DNA of 38,957 nucleotides, from the NCBI RefSeq assembly GCF_029335485.1, contig NZ_JARJLM010000681.1, positions 1 to 38,957 on the forward strand, given 5' to 3'. Shown in pieces: positions 1 to 8,012 of this stretch (position 1 is its first letter; each line of letters opens with the position of its first letter). The notes under the pieces were generated by a model. The model did no database searches. It was not told the origin of the DNA and saw nothing but the letters and a program-made list of their open reading frames with translations. This stretch comes from Cupriavidus basilensis (GTDB lineage Bacteria; Pseudomonadota; Gammaproteobacteria; Burkholderiales; Burkholderiaceae). The position numbers and the translations under genes were made by a program.

Positions 1-1847
1 TGCGAGAGATCCCGCACCGCGCCGCGGTCGGCGGAGGTCGCCAGCGCCGCATAGGCCTGCAAGGCTTGCGACACCACGCGTTGACGATCCACCGGCATCC
101 AGGCCCGGTCGCCGCGTGCCTGCATGGCCTGCCGGCGGCGCGCCAGTTCCTCCTCCGGCACCGCCAGGTGCATCCTGCGGTTGGGGATATCGATCTCGAT
201 CGCGTCGCCGTCTTCCACCAGGCCGATGGTGCCGCCTTCGGCCGCTTCCGGCGACGCATGGCCGATCACCAGCCCCGACGAACCACCCGAGAAACGACCG
301 TCGGTAAACAGCGCGCAGGTCTTGCCCAGGCCCTTGGACTTCAGGTAGGACGTGGGATAGAGCATTTCCTGCATGCCGGGACCGCCCTTGGGGCCTTCGT
401 AGCGGATCACCACCACATCGCCCGCCACCACCTGGTCGCCCAGGATAGCCTCGACCGCGTCGTCCTGGCTTTCGAAGACGCGGGCGCGCCCGGCGAAGAC
501 CCATTGCGATTCATCCACGCCGGCGGTCTTGACGATGCAGCCCTTCTCGGCCAGGTTGCCGTACAGCACGGCCAGGCCGCCATCCTTGGAGTAGGCGTCT
601 TCCTTGCTGCGGATGCAGCCTGTCTTGCGATCGGTATCCAGCGTCAGGAACGTGGCTTCCTGGCTGAAAGCGACGGTGGTGGGAATGCCGCCGGGCGCTG
701 CGCGGTAGAACCTCCGCGCTTCTTCACCGGCGCCGCCGTTGACGTCCCACTTGGCGATGGCATTGCCCAGGGTGCCGCTGTGCACATTGCCGCAGGACAC
801 GTCCAGCAGTTCCGCCCGCGCCAGTTCGCCCAGGATGCCGATGATGCCGCCGGCGCGGTGCACGTCTTCGATATGGTATTTGTCGGTGGCAGGCGCCGCC
901 TTGCACAGGCACGGCACTTTGCGCGAGATGCGGTCGATGTCGGCCATGGTGAAATCCACGCCGGCTTCCTGTGCGGCCGCCAGCAGGTGCAGCACGGTAT
1001 TGGTCGATCCGCCCATGGCCACGTCCAGCGCCATGGCGTTCTCGAAAGCGCTCTTGCTGGCGATGCTGCGCGGCAGGACGGAAGCGTCTTCTTCCTGGTA
1101 GTAGCGGCGGCACAGGTCCACCACCAGACGGCCAGCCTGTTCGAACAGGCCCTTGCGCCAGGCGTGTGTGGCGACAATGGTGCCATTGCCGGGCAATGCC
1201 AGGCCGATGGCCTCGGTCAGGCAATTCATGGAGTTGGCGGTGAACATGCCAGAACAGGAGCCGCAAGTCGGGCAGGCGCTGCGCTCGACTTCCGCCACTT
1301 CCGCGTCGCTGACCTTCGGGTCGGCCGCCTTGATCATGGCATCGATCAGGTCGATCTTGGCGATGACCTGGCCGTCCGCCGGCGACTTGACCTTGCCCGC
1401 TTCCATCGGGCCGCCGGAGACGAAGACCACCGGGATGTTCAGGCGCATGGCGGCCATCAGCATGCCCGGGGTGATCTTGTCGCAATTGGAGATGCACACC
1501 ATGGCGTCGGCACAGTGCGCGTTGACCATGTACTCCACCGAGTCCGCGATCAGTTCGCGCGACGGCAGCGAGTACAGCATGCCGCCGTGACCCATGGCGA
1601 TGCCATCATCGACGGCGATGGTATTGAATTCCTTGGCGACGCCGCCGGCGGCTTCGATCTCCTTGGCCACCAGCGCGCCCAGGTCGCGCAGGTGCACGTG
1701 GCCCGGCACGAACTGCGTGAACGAGTTCACCACCGCAATGATGGGCTTGCCGAAGTCATCGTCTTTCATGCCGGTGGCGCGCCACAGGGCGCGGGCGCCG
1801 GCCATGTTGCGGCCATGGGTTGTCGTTCTGGAGCGGTATTCTGGCAT
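1..1847 (-). CDS. ilvD: Dihydroxy-acid dehydratase (IlvD), 3' end cut by window edge
   Basis: Catalyses dehydration of 2,3-dihydroxy-isovalerate and 2,3-dihydroxy-3-methylvalerate to the 2-oxo acids in valine and isoleucine synthesis, in the cytosol. The protein starts [10 protein letters not shown] at the ATG at 1847-1845 and reads 615 codons to the window edge; the E. coli enzyme is about 616 residues, so only the last residue or two are missing. Visible signatures are CISNCDK (Cys122, Lys124), the cysteine-rich CPTCGSCSG iron-sulfur segment near residue 195, GGSTNTVLH, and the C-terminal [12 protein letters not shown] modest AGAGG lies about 8 nt before the ATG. I see no leucine/valine leader peptide upstream. 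The long plus-strand frame opposite it is a codon-bias shadow. Confidence 0.97.
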   Translation of the reverse strand, partial: MPEYRSRTTTHGRNMAGARALWRATGMKDDDFGKPIIAVVNSFTQFVPGHVHLRDLGALVAKEIEAAGGVAKEFNTIAVDDGIAMGHGGMLYSLPSRELIADSVEYMVNAHCADAMVCISNCDKITPGMLMAAMRLNIPVVFVSGGPMEAGKVKSPADGQVIAKIDLIDAMIKAADPKVSDAEVAEVERSACPTCGSCSGMFTANSMNCLTEAIGLALPGNGTIVATHAWRKGLFEQAGRLVVDLCRRYYQEEDASVLPRSIASKSAFENAMALDVAMGGSTNTVLHLLAAAQEAGVDFTMADIDRISRKVPCLCKAAPATDKYHIEDVHRAGGIIGILGELARAELLDVSCGNVHSGTLGNAIAKWDVNGGAGEEARRFYRAAPGGIPTTVAFSQEATFLTLDTDRKTGCIRSKEDAYSKDGGLAVLYGNLAEKGCIVKTAGVDESQWVFAGRARVFESQDDAVEAILGDQVVAGDVVVIRYEGPKGGPGMQEMLYPTSYLKSKGLGKTCALFTDGRFSGGSSGLVIGHASPEAAEGGTIGLVEDGDAIEIDIPNRRMHLAVPEEELARRRQAMQARGDRAWMPVDRQRVVSQALQAYAALATSADRGAVRDLS

Positions 1848-2089
1848 GTGGGGCCTCTTTGATTACATTTTGCGGCAAGGTTAATGTACTTCGTGGCGAT
1901 TGTGAAATATATTATTGCCGCGCTATTGAGACGTTGAAAATATAACTGCCGCTCGGCATCCCTTGTGCCTCATGAGGAACCTGGCGAAGAAACACTGCAA
2001 ACCCGCGTTCCATGCGCAGGCCCGCGGCTCAGGCACGCTCCGGACAATCGCCCGCGAGAGTGACCGGCAAGCTACCGGAGCCGCTCCCG

Positions 2090-2458
2090 CTACTTGTACG
2101 CGTGCAGGTATGCCAGCAAGTCCTCGATCTGCCGTTCGTCGCTGATTCCCCAAAATCGCATCCTGGTACCCGGCACCACCTTGCTCGGCGACTGGATAAA
2201 CGCGCTGAGCGTCTTCTGCGACCACACGATCCCCGATTTTTTCATCTCCGGAGAATACTGATAGTCGCTCGTCGCGCCGGCGACCCTGCCAAAGATGGCA
2301 TTGAGCTGAGGACCAAAGGCACCGCGCGCCGATGGTCCGACGCTGTGGCAGGACGCGCATTTCCTGGCGAATACCGCTCCACCGGCCTGTACGTCTCCAG
2401 CCGCGTATGCGGCCGTCTGGACAGTCAATGCCAGGGCCAGCAATGCGATTCTTTTCAT
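2090..2458 (-). CDS. Small periplasmic class I cytochrome c
   Basis: A 122-residue exported monohaem electron carrier. A signal peptide covers residues 1-20 (MKRIALLALALTVQTAAYAA, cut before GDVQAG). The haem-binding motif CASCH is at residues 34-38, and the likely sixth ligand is Met100 in the PGTRM segment, the standard layout of mitochondrial-type class I cytochromes c. Segments such as GPQLNAIFGR and the C-terminal helix (DLLAYLHAYK) fit that family. It is transcribed in the same direction as ilvD with a gap of about 240 nt that contains nothing I recognise, so co-transcription is uncertain. The redox partner cannot be told from the neighbours. Confidence 0.93.
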   Translation of the reverse strand: MKRIALLALALTVQTAAYAAGDVQAGGAVFARKCASCHSVGPSARGAFGPQLNAIFGRVAGATSDYQYSPEMKKSGIVWSQKTLSAFIQSPSKVVPGTRMRFWGISDERQIEDLLAYLHAYK

Positions 2459-2495
2459 TGCGCAGATCCGCTTGTTCGGGGATGAGAAGAGCGCC

Positions 2496-2511
2496 GTATC
2501 TTATACGATAC
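2496..2511. promoter_or_regulatory. 16-bp near-palindrome in the divergent promoter region
   Basis: GTATCTTATACGATAC is a palindrome with one mismatched pair, lying 38 nt upstream of the cytochrome c start in the 318-nt space shared with the divergent CPBP protease gene. On the minus strand it contains TATAAG, which could be a -10 element for the cytochrome gene. It may be an operator or just an AT-rich promoter core. Confidence 0.35.
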
Positions 2512-2843
2512 CCGGCCGCGAACGGAATCCGCGCCCGTACCGCGCGTTACGCGCGCGTCCCGGTCCCGTGCCCAGCCCAGACTGCCCGGCACAAGGAGGA
2601 TGACGCAAAGCCGGACAAACCGCCGGTCCTACAGAATCGCACCGCCGCTGCCGTTAATGGAAGCGGCTTGCCACAACACGGGGAAAGCCGCCGGCAGGCA
2701 TTCCGGCAAGGATCCGTTGCGCGCCATCCCGGCATCCGATATCGCCAGCCAATCGTTCAGAAGGCGCTCCCGATCCATGAATCCGAACCGGCCAGACCCA
2801 GACCCAGGCGATTTCCTTCCAGTGGGCACTGGCGCTCACCTTC

Positions 2844-3614
2844 GTGGCCTGGTTCGTCGAACTGATGCTGACCATGCTGCTGCGCCCGCCCCTGCTGCGC
2901 AGCGGCATGCAGCCGATGGCCGCCGCCAGCCTGATCCGCGTGGCCTGCTATGGGCTGGTGTTCAGCATCATGCTGCATGCCGGCGGATCGAGCTACCGCA
3001 AACTGTTCCACGAGGGCGCCGCCAGCGTGCCCGCCACGCTCGGCATGCTGGGCCCGCCGATCCTGCTGATGGTGCCGCTGATCCTGTTGCTCGACGGGCT
3101 GGCGATGATCGGCCTGGAGGCGTTGCTCCCCTTGTCCGCGGCCGACGCGCGCATGCTGACGGAGATGACGGGCGGCGGCATCGGCATCTGGGTGCTGGTC
3201 TGCCTGATCGCGCCGTTCATCGAGGAAATGTTCTTCCGCGGCATCTTGCTGCGCGGCATGCTCAGGCGCTACGGCCCTGCCGATGCCGCCGTGTATTCGG
3301 CCTTCGTTTTCGGCGTGGCGCACCTGAACGTCTACCAGTTCGTCATCGCGTTTGCGGTAGGGCTGTTCGCAGCCGAGCTCTATTGCCGCACGCGCTCGCT
3401 CTGGCCCGGCATCGTCCTGCATGCGGGCATCAACACGGGGGTCATGATCTCTGCCGCGCTGGAGCCGGAGAACACCGTGCTGGAAGCACCGGTCGGCGTG
3501 TGGGCGCTAGCCATTCCATTGGGCCTGGCCGGGGCCTGGATGCTGCGACGGCTGCTGTGGCGGGCGCGCGGCGCCGGCACGACGAAAAGTGACACACCGC
3601 CGGATGCGGCTTGA
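2844..3614 (+). CDS. CPBP-family intramembrane metalloprotease (CAAX protease-like)
   Basis: A multi-spanning membrane protein with the three ABI/CPBP motifs: EEMFFR (Glu127, Glu128, Arg132), FGVAHLN (His160, Asn162) and LHAGINT (His193, Asn197). These build the glutamate/histidine active site of the type II CAAX protease family; the substrate is unknown. The in-frame start is the GTG at 2844, but this begins inside a membrane helix: the same frame is open back to 2781 and reads SFQWALALTFVAWFVE just before it. An ATG at 2777 in another frame (MNPNRPDPD) would join this helix if one C were removed from a CCC at 2797-2799 or 2803-2805. The true gene is therefore probably 2777-3614 with a one-base insertion. 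It converges with the acetyltransferase gene, 63 nt away. Confidence 0.85.
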   Translation: MAWFVELMLTMLLRPPLLRSGMQPMAAASLIRVACYGLVFSIMLHAGGSSYRKLFHEGAASVPATLGMLGPPILLMVPLILLLDGLAMIGLEALLPLSAADARMLTEMTGGGIGIWVLVCLIAPFIEEMFFRGILLRGMLRRYGPADAAVYSAFVFGVAHLNVYQFVIAFAVGLFAAELYCRTRSLWPGIVLHAGINTGVMISAALEPENTVLEAPVGVWALAIPLGLAGAWMLRRLLWRARGAGTTKSDTPPDAA

Positions 3615-3677
3615 GCGTGGCATCCCTTTACCCAACAGCAAGCCAAGCTCACAGGTCGAGATGCGACGGCCATCAAC

Positions 3678-4244
3678 TCAGTCCGTCACCGCAAGTTCGT
3701 AACGGGCGAAGGACAGCGCGCCTTTTTCCAGGTAGCTGTGCAACGCAAAGCCGAAGCGCTCGTAGAGGGTTCGCAGCGCCTGCCTGTCCGCAACGCAATC
3801 CAGCCGAAGATGCCCGCGCTCGAGACCTCGCGCACGCTCGCGGGCAAAAGCGAGCAGCGCGGTGGAAACGCCCTTGCCCGCCCACGAACGGCGAACCGCC
3901 AGCTTGTGCACGAAAGCGGATGTGCCGGCCTCGATTTCCGGCCAGAAATACGGGTCTTCCAGATCGAACCGCATGACGCCAACAACGTCGCCGCCATCGC
4001 GCGCCGCAAAGTAGTTCCCCGCCACGGTATCGCGAAGCACGCGCTCGTGGCTTACATCCGAAGGCGTCCATAGCGGCCTGCCAGTGCCGGCGAGCCACTG
4101 GGCTGCCTCTTGCAGGACGGAAGCCACAGCCTGCGCATCGTCTACCCTTGCTTGTTCGATGCGCAATGGCGACGAATGCGCTTTGGCTGTGGAGCGACTG
4201 CTTGTGGCCGATGTCGATTCGATGGTGTCCCGATGATTCTCCAT
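3678..4244 (-). CDS. GNAT-family N-acetyltransferase
   Basis: A 188-residue protein starting MENHRDTIES at 4244. I chose this over the longer open frame from 4445 because the extension runs across the tRNA-Leu promoter and start, and because AGGAG lies 11 nt upstream. The acetyl-CoA binding motif A is visible as LAVRRSWAGKGVSTALL (R-x-x-G-x-G/A core RSWAGKG), followed by a conserved-looking LRLDCVADRQALRTLYERFGF, the usual motif B region with the end-of-domain tyrosine and phenylalanine. The N-terminal 28 residues (Ser/Thr-rich) are probably disordered. The acetyl acceptor cannot be predicted. It stands alone on the minus strand between the tRNA and the convergent CPBP gene. Confidence 0.88.
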   Translation of the reverse strand: MENHRDTIESTSATSSRSTAKAHSSPLRIEQARVDDAQAVASVLQEAAQWLAGTGRPLWTPSDVSHERVLRDTVAGNYFAARDGGDVVGVMRFDLEDPYFWPEIEAGTSAFVHKLAVRRSWAGKGVSTALLAFARERARGLERGHLRLDCVADRQALRTLYERFGFALHSYLEKGALSFARYELAVTD

Positions 4245-4375
4245 ATTCTTGCCCGCTCCTGGCGTGTCTGTTCGAGACAGAATACTTGAATGAGCGCGCC
4301 TTACCAGCCCCGGCCACTCCTGGCCGGGAAATCGATACCCTCTGCTTCCCATAAACGGATCAGCATCGGCAGCAC

Positions 4376-4404
4376 TTGCAAATCTCGAACTTTTGGGTAC
4401 AATG
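4376..4404 (+). promoter_or_regulatory. Sigma-70 promoter of tRNA-Leu
   Basis: TTGCAA at 4376-4381 and TACAAT at 4399-4404 are separated by exactly 17 nt, with the tRNA beginning 14 nt after the -10 element. The stretch after the -10 is GC-rich (GCGCCCC), as expected for a stable-RNA promoter under stringent control. Confidence 0.85.
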
Positions 4405-4418
4405 CGCCCCTCACCTTG

Positions 4419-4504
4419 CCCAGGTGGCGAAATTGGTAGACGCACTAGGTTCAGGTCCTAGCGGTGGCAACACTGTGGAGGTTCGAGTCCTCTCCTGGGC
4501 ACCA
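4419..4504 (+). tRNA. tRNA-Leu (anticodon CAG)
   Basis: The 86-nt gene folds as a class II tRNA. The acceptor arms GCCCAGG and CCTGGGC pair, the anticodon stem is CTAGG/CCTAG (4445-4449 and 4457-4461) with loop TTCAGGT and anticodon CAG at 4452-4454, followed by a long variable arm and a T-loop GTTCGAGTC. The discriminator is A4501 and the CCA end is encoded (4502-4504). It reads CUG, the main leucine codon in a GC-rich genome. I found no second copy of its 3' end in the window, so there is no visible attachment-site duplication. Confidence 0.97.
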
Positions 4505-4546
4505 CTTGCACTTCCGGGGACTTCCAACGAAGTCTTCTGATCCTCG

Positions 4547-4580
4547 AAAAAGCCCGCCGCTGCGGGCTTTCTTGTTTTCT
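4547..4580. terminator. Bidirectional intrinsic terminator
   Basis: A 9-bp stem AAAGCCCGC/GCGGGCTTT (4549-4557 and 4562-4570) with loop CGCT ends the tRNA transcript and is followed by a T-rich run. Read on the minus strand the same hairpin is followed by TTTTT, so it can also end the minus-strand lipoprotein operon that finishes at 4805. Confidence 0.88.
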
Positions 4581-4617
4581 GGCGCCTGCCGAGTTCCACC
4601 CAAAGCCACCTGCAAAC

Positions 4618-4666
4618 GAGTACATTTTTGAATACATTGAAATGTTCGATGTAAGGAGATGTACTC
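4618..4666. repeat. Inverted repeat GAGTACAT...ATGTACTC with inner TACAT repeats
   Basis: Eight-base arms GAGTACAT (4618-4625) and ATGTACTC (4659-4666) enclose an AT-rich stretch with further TACAT/ATGTA pairs. It lies in the 224-nt space between the terminator and the end of the small frameshifted gene. The rest of that space shows nothing I can name. Confidence 0.45.
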
Positions 4667-4804
4667 AGATGGCAGTTTGCGGATAGCGCGCGCGTTCCGG
4701 CTGCGGTGGCCAATCAGGAAGTTAGCCGGGCCCCGTTCTTGTCCCATCAACGAATGCAGTACTTTGCCTACCAGGCTGCTCCCATGGAGCCCCGCCCATC
4801 AGGA

Positions 4805-5073
4805 TCACGGGTCGATCATGTCCCAGCGATAGAACGAGGGAGGCTCGAAAAGAACTCGCTCATACTCGTAGAGGCTGTGGCCATCCCGCCCGAACACCCA
4901 GACGGATTTGCCGTATCGACCGGCACCAAGAACCAGCTCAGTAGGATCAACAACCACTTGACGGTCTTTCGATTCGGCAGCCCCATGGCCGAGGTGACGC
5001 GATCGGGTGTGAGCTCCCCTACCTGCGTGCCACCGACACTGGGGCTCTGACTGGGCCTGCGGGGCTTGGTCAT
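4805..5073 (-). pseudogene. Small gene broken by a one-base deletion, function unknown
   Basis: A strong AGGAG lies 7 nt before the ATG at 5073, and the first frame reads MTKPRRPSQSPSVGG... to about AMGLPNRKTVK. It then continues as an unlikely run of bulky residues, while the next frame supplies a protein-like ending (VVVDPTELVLG, GRYGKSVWVFGRDG, YEYERVLFEPPSFYRWDMIDP) that stops at 4805. The join needs one extra base near 4955-4958, for example AAGTGG read as AAGGTGG; the total span (269 nt) is one base short of 90 codons, as this predicts. The joined product would be 89 residues with no signal peptide. I do not recognise the family. It lies 100 nt downstream of the Sel1 lipoprotein gene and probably belongs to the same transcript. 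Confidence 0.6.
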
Positions 5074-5173
5074 AACAACTCCTAACGCGAGCGGGTCGAC
5101 GAAGGCGTAAGAACGGGGACGGGTTACCTTCCGACATCTTGGCCGAGCGGCAAACCTGACCCCGTTCCGCCGC

Positions 5174-6127
5174 TTACTCCTGCGCCTTGCCAGCCATGTA
5201 ACGAGCCAGGGCTTCAAGCCGGCCTTCTTCCCGCATCTCGCGGGCCAGTGCGTCGGCTCGCAAGCTGGCATCCCAGCCGATGGCGAAGCTGAGTTCGTAA
5301 AGGCTGTTGTCCCTGTCGACGATGGTCTGGCCCTCGATGGTTTTGAACAACGCCACGGCCACTACCACGTCCTGCTCCACGCCATGGCCCGTCGCATAAG
5401 CCTTGGCGAGACCATAGACGCCGTCCATGCCGTCAAGCGCGGTCGCCGAGCGAAACCACTCGACGGCACGCCTTTCATCCCGGTCGACGCACTCCCCGTC
5501 GCGATACATATTGCCCAACTGGGCCATGGCGGCGTCTGAGAATTGCCGCGCTTGGCTGGCCTGGTCGGGCGCCACCGCCTTTTGCAGCCACGCCAGGGCT
5601 TCTGGGCAGTTTTGCGGCACCCCGCGCCCGCTCCTGAGCATGAGAGCCAGATTGTTCTGCCCCGCCGCGTCGCCTAGCTCGGCGGCCTTGCGGAACCAGA
5701 AAACCGCCTGGCTGTCGTCGCGCTTCACCCCCGCCCCGGTCATGTAGTGGATGCCCAGGTTGACCTGCGCAGGGGCATGCCCCTGTTCTGCGGCCTTGCG
5801 ATACCACTGCGCGGCTTCCTTCGGCTTGTTGTAGATCAGCAGCCCCAGGCGGTTTTGGGTAGCTGCATCACCCTGCGCCGCGGCTTTCCGCATCCAGTAC
5901 GCCGCCTTTTCCTCGTCGGCGGCCACGCCCACGCCTTCCTCGTATCGAATGCCGATAGCCGCTTGCGCCTTCATATCGCCCGCAGCGGCGGCAGACAGTT
6001 CGCGCTTGAACGCGTCGCCTTCGGTGCCGACGATGGCATCGCCCTCCGTGGACGTCTGGCATCCAGCCAATGCCAAGACCATCCAAAGAAGATAGGACTG
6101 CCTTCGCACCTTTACCAAGTTCCACAT
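5174..6127 (-). CDS. Sel1-repeat lipoprotein
   Basis: A 317-residue protein with a lipoprotein signal (hydrophobic residues 11-20, lipobox LAGC with Cys23), so it should be lipid-anchored in the outer or inner membrane. From about residue 48 to 265 it carries tandem Sel1-like repeats, each of about 36 residues, with the signature A-x-x-W-x-R-K-A-A-x-x-G-x-A-x-x-Q-x-x-L-G: examples are AAYWMRKAAAQGDAATQNRLG, AAQWYRKAAEQGHAPAQVNLG and AVFWFRKAAELGDAAGQNNLA. Sel1 repeats are helical scaffolds for protein contacts; the partner is unknown. The start is 12 nt after the stop of the frameshifted lipoprotein gene, suggesting one operon. Sel1 lipoproteins are known as immunity or adaptor proteins near type VI effectors, which is one possible reading here. 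Confidence 0.9.
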   Translation of the reverse strand: MWNLVKVRRQSYLLWMVLALAGCQTSTEGDAIVGTEGDAFKRELSAAAAGDMKAQAAIGIRYEEGVGVAADEEKAAYWMRKAAAQGDAATQNRLGLLIYNKPKEAAQWYRKAAEQGHAPAQVNLGIHYMTGAGVKRDDSQAVFWFRKAAELGDAAGQNNLALMLRSGRGVPQNCPEALAWLQKAVAPDQASQARQFSDAAMAQLGNMYRDGECVDRDERRAVEWFRSATALDGMDGVYGLAKAYATGHGVEQDVVVAVALFKTIEGQTIVDRDNSLYELSFAIGWDASLRADALAREMREEGRLEALARYMAGKAQE

Positions 6128-6139
6128 GGCGGCCCTCGC

Positions 6140-6866
6140 CTACGGCGTGGCGACGGCGTGCTGCTTCAGCAGCGGCTCGGCTTCGACCAGGCGCTGCCGC
6201 GGCGCCCACTCGGTGCGGCCCAGCACCGCCCCGGCCGGCTGGTCCGCTGCAAACGCCTCGTCCGGGTACGTCAGCCGCAGCTCCATATACCTCTGGATAT
6301 GCGTTTCCAAGCGGAAGCCAAGATCGAGAGCGGATTGATTGATGACGCGCAATCGCGCCATGAGCGCTTCGTCCGACTCAGCGCGAAGCGCTGGCAGCGT
6401 CTCCCGAAGATCGTGCGCGGTCAGCCGGAGAAAGGCTTCTCCGGCCGCTGCATCGAGCGCCTCGGTTTCCTGCTCACTCAGATGGAAGGCGCCGTCGCCA
6501 GGTAGCGTGGCTTCGACCGGACGCGCGTTGAAAGCCTCTCGCCAATCCCGCCCGGGAGCATGCGCGCCGATCGGCCAGATAACGCGATGAATGGGCCCCA
6601 GCATCTGATGCCATCGATCTTCCGACAAGCCCGAACTGAACAACTCCAGTTTTCTCGGCTTGATCGGCATCCAACCACAGGTAAGCCTGGCCGTCGACGG
6701 CGAGCGCACGATAATCAGGCGCCGGCGCCCGCTTGGGTCCTCGTGACTCGGCAGTGTTTTGCACCGTTATCACCGAGTTCGCACGATCTCCTGGCGCAGT
6801 GGCGCAACCGCCTGCCAAAGCGGCTATCACCATGATGCAAGCGGCTTGCCGCCAAGCCTCAACCAT
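6140..6866 (-). pseudogene. Lipoprotein gene with one-base insertion; C-terminal domain like type VI cluster accessory proteins
   Basis: The first frame starts at ATG 6866 (an earlier ATG at 6923 is possible) with a signal peptide ending LAGGC, then reads to DGQAYLWLDADQAEK. The second frame continues LELFSSGLSEDRWHQM to a stop at 6140. Removing one A from the AAAA at 6650-6653 (minus-strand reading) joins them as QAEKLELFSSG, so this is a one-base insertion in a homopolymer. The joined product would be about 241 residues. Its C-terminal part (AFLRLTAHDLRETLPAL, ALDLGFRLETHIQRYMELRL) resembles a helical domain often encoded beside VgrG-linked effectors in type VI secretion clusters (L-x-x-H-L-R, A-x-x-x-G-F-x-x-E, I-x-R-Y-x-E-L). 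That resemblance is from memory and needs a profile search. It could be a true pseudogene or an assembly error. Confidence 0.65.
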
Positions 6867-7205
6867 GCCGATCGCAATGGGAATCCTGGCCCCAGTCCAC
6901 GATCTACTGCTCCCCACTGTCACGGATTCCTCTCTCGTTCGTTTTAGGTGTCACCGCACTGAGATGCGTGTGCCCTCAAGCGCCCTGCGTTTCCAGACTG
7001 TTCGTTGTCGGAGGCCGGTTGCATAGGAGCGCACGCTTCACGATCCCAAATCAGGGAAGCATGCTAATCGCTACACACCGCCTGGGTCTATGAGATAAAT
7101 CTGAAAGTGTCATCGAATTTTCTTCTCTTTCCCTGTCCAACTCATCCGCCATTGGACAGTGCTGGGCGATCCCGATGACTACGCACGTGATCCAACGGCG
7201 GACCA
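6867..7205. other. Promoter-containing intergenic stretch with GATTTATCTCA motif
   Basis: There is no gene-like frame here. On the minus strand at 7101-7091 it carries GATTTATCTCA, the core of the tandem repeat found at 17027-17068. About 5 nt after it, TAGACC is followed 17 nt later by TTAGCA, a weak match to a sigma-70 promoter directed at the lipoprotein operon. The strong promoter at 17067-17095 has the same spacing relative to the motif. Confidence 0.4.
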
Positions 7206-7499
7206 TCATTCGGCAGATGCACCACTCAGATGTCTCGCCAGCCGCACCAGGGCCGTGGCTTGTATCAGCAAGCTGAACACCACCACCAGCTAAGTTACGC
7301 CGACCAGCATTTCGCGGCCGTGGAAGTCCGGCAGGGACAGCACGATGATCCCCAGTCCGATCAGGCCAAACAGCACCAGGTTGAGCAACTCGTCCAGCAG
7401 GCCCCAGAAGTTGAACAGATGCTCCCGCGTCTTCCCGGACATCGTGGACGTCGAAAGGCCGTGGCCGTTTTCAGAATGATCTTTCGGATTCGTCTCATA
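7206..7499 (-). pseudogene. Remnant of a CPA1 (NhaP-type) Na+/H+ antiporter, deleted inside and stopped
   Basis: The minus frame reads NGHGLSTSTMSGKTREHLFNFWGLLDELLN followed by LVLFGLIGLGIIVLSL, closely following the CPA1 antiporter consensus NHGR-x-AMS-x-x-TR-x-HL-x-x-FW-x-L-x-D-E-x-LN-x-x-LF. It then jumps from the following segment (GREMLVGVT) directly to the last membrane helix (LVVVFSLLIQATALVRLARHL), skipping roughly 80-100 residues present in intact proteins. A TAG at 7292-7290 stands where a tyrosine codon is expected. Everything N-terminal to this piece is absent. It is therefore dead and marks past rearrangement. Confidence 0.7.
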
Positions 7500-7814
7500 G
7501 TCAGACTGGCGGAGCGAGACTATAGTGGGAGGTTTCGTTTGCAGGGACGTGCGCTTTGAAGCCGCTTATTTCACCATCTATGATTTCACCGCCTATGCAA
7601 AGGATGGCGAGGTCGTCGGTATGCGTGGACTTCGAGGCCTTCATGGAAGGAACGTTATCAATGGGCAATGCGATGCGCTTGCAAGTTGTTGGAGGGTGCG
7701 GCGTAGAGGGCTTTTGCGAACCGCAAGAGCATGCGTCACGCGTACATGGGGTCGATATGCCGGCGTCTTGCTTCCCTGGTGACCGATGTCCGTTGTGACG
7801 CAGTGGACTCCGCG
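7500..7814. other. Intergenic stretch without a supported gene
   Basis: Short frames on both strands have no ribosome binding site, no domain signature and poor composition. I see no RNA gene, terminator or repeat here. Confidence 0.5.
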
Positions 7815-7958
7815 ATGAAAAGCATCCTCCGGCGATGGCTGGCAGCAGGCAGTCTGTTGGCACTGGCATCGGCTCCCAGCGCAGCAGCCGACGAGACGGA
7901 TTGGCTCTACTTTCCGATGTACCCGAGGGACACGGCACACGCAGTGGATCTGCCCTGA
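7815..7958 (+). CDS. Possible 47-residue secreted peptide or truncated gene start
   Basis: The frame from ATG 7815 encodes MKSILRRWLAAGSLLALASA with a clear signal peptide (cut after APSAAA), then only DETDWLYFPMYPRDTAHAVDLP before a stop. A protein ending so soon after its signal peptide suggests the N-terminal remnant of a longer exported protein, perhaps a relative of the WG-repeat protein that follows 54 nt later. There is no good ribosome binding site. Confidence 0.35.
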   Translation: MKSILRRWLAAGSLLALASAPSAAADETDWLYFPMYPRDTAHAVDLP

Positions 7959-8012
7959 CCGGTAGATGGCCTGTCGCAGGTTTGTTTTGAATTTCTCCGG
8001 ACACCTCGGTGT

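Noticed and set aside
66-1862. 598-codon plus-strand ORF opposite ilvD
   Set aside because: It mirrors ilvD codon by codon; the open frame results from GC-rich third positions, with His/Arg/Gly-biased composition and no ribosome binding site.
1848-2089. Leader peptide or riboswitch upstream of ilvD
   Set aside because: No run of Leu/Val/Ile codons and no terminator/anti-terminator pair could be found.
2600-2776. Extended CPBP start at ATG 2600 with AAGGAGG directly before it
   Set aside because: The ribosome binding site touches the ATG with no spacer, and the 59 added residues are Arg/Ser-rich with no relation to a membrane protease. A minus-strand frame there (MDRERLLNDWLAISDAG) looks protein-like but is short and unsupported.
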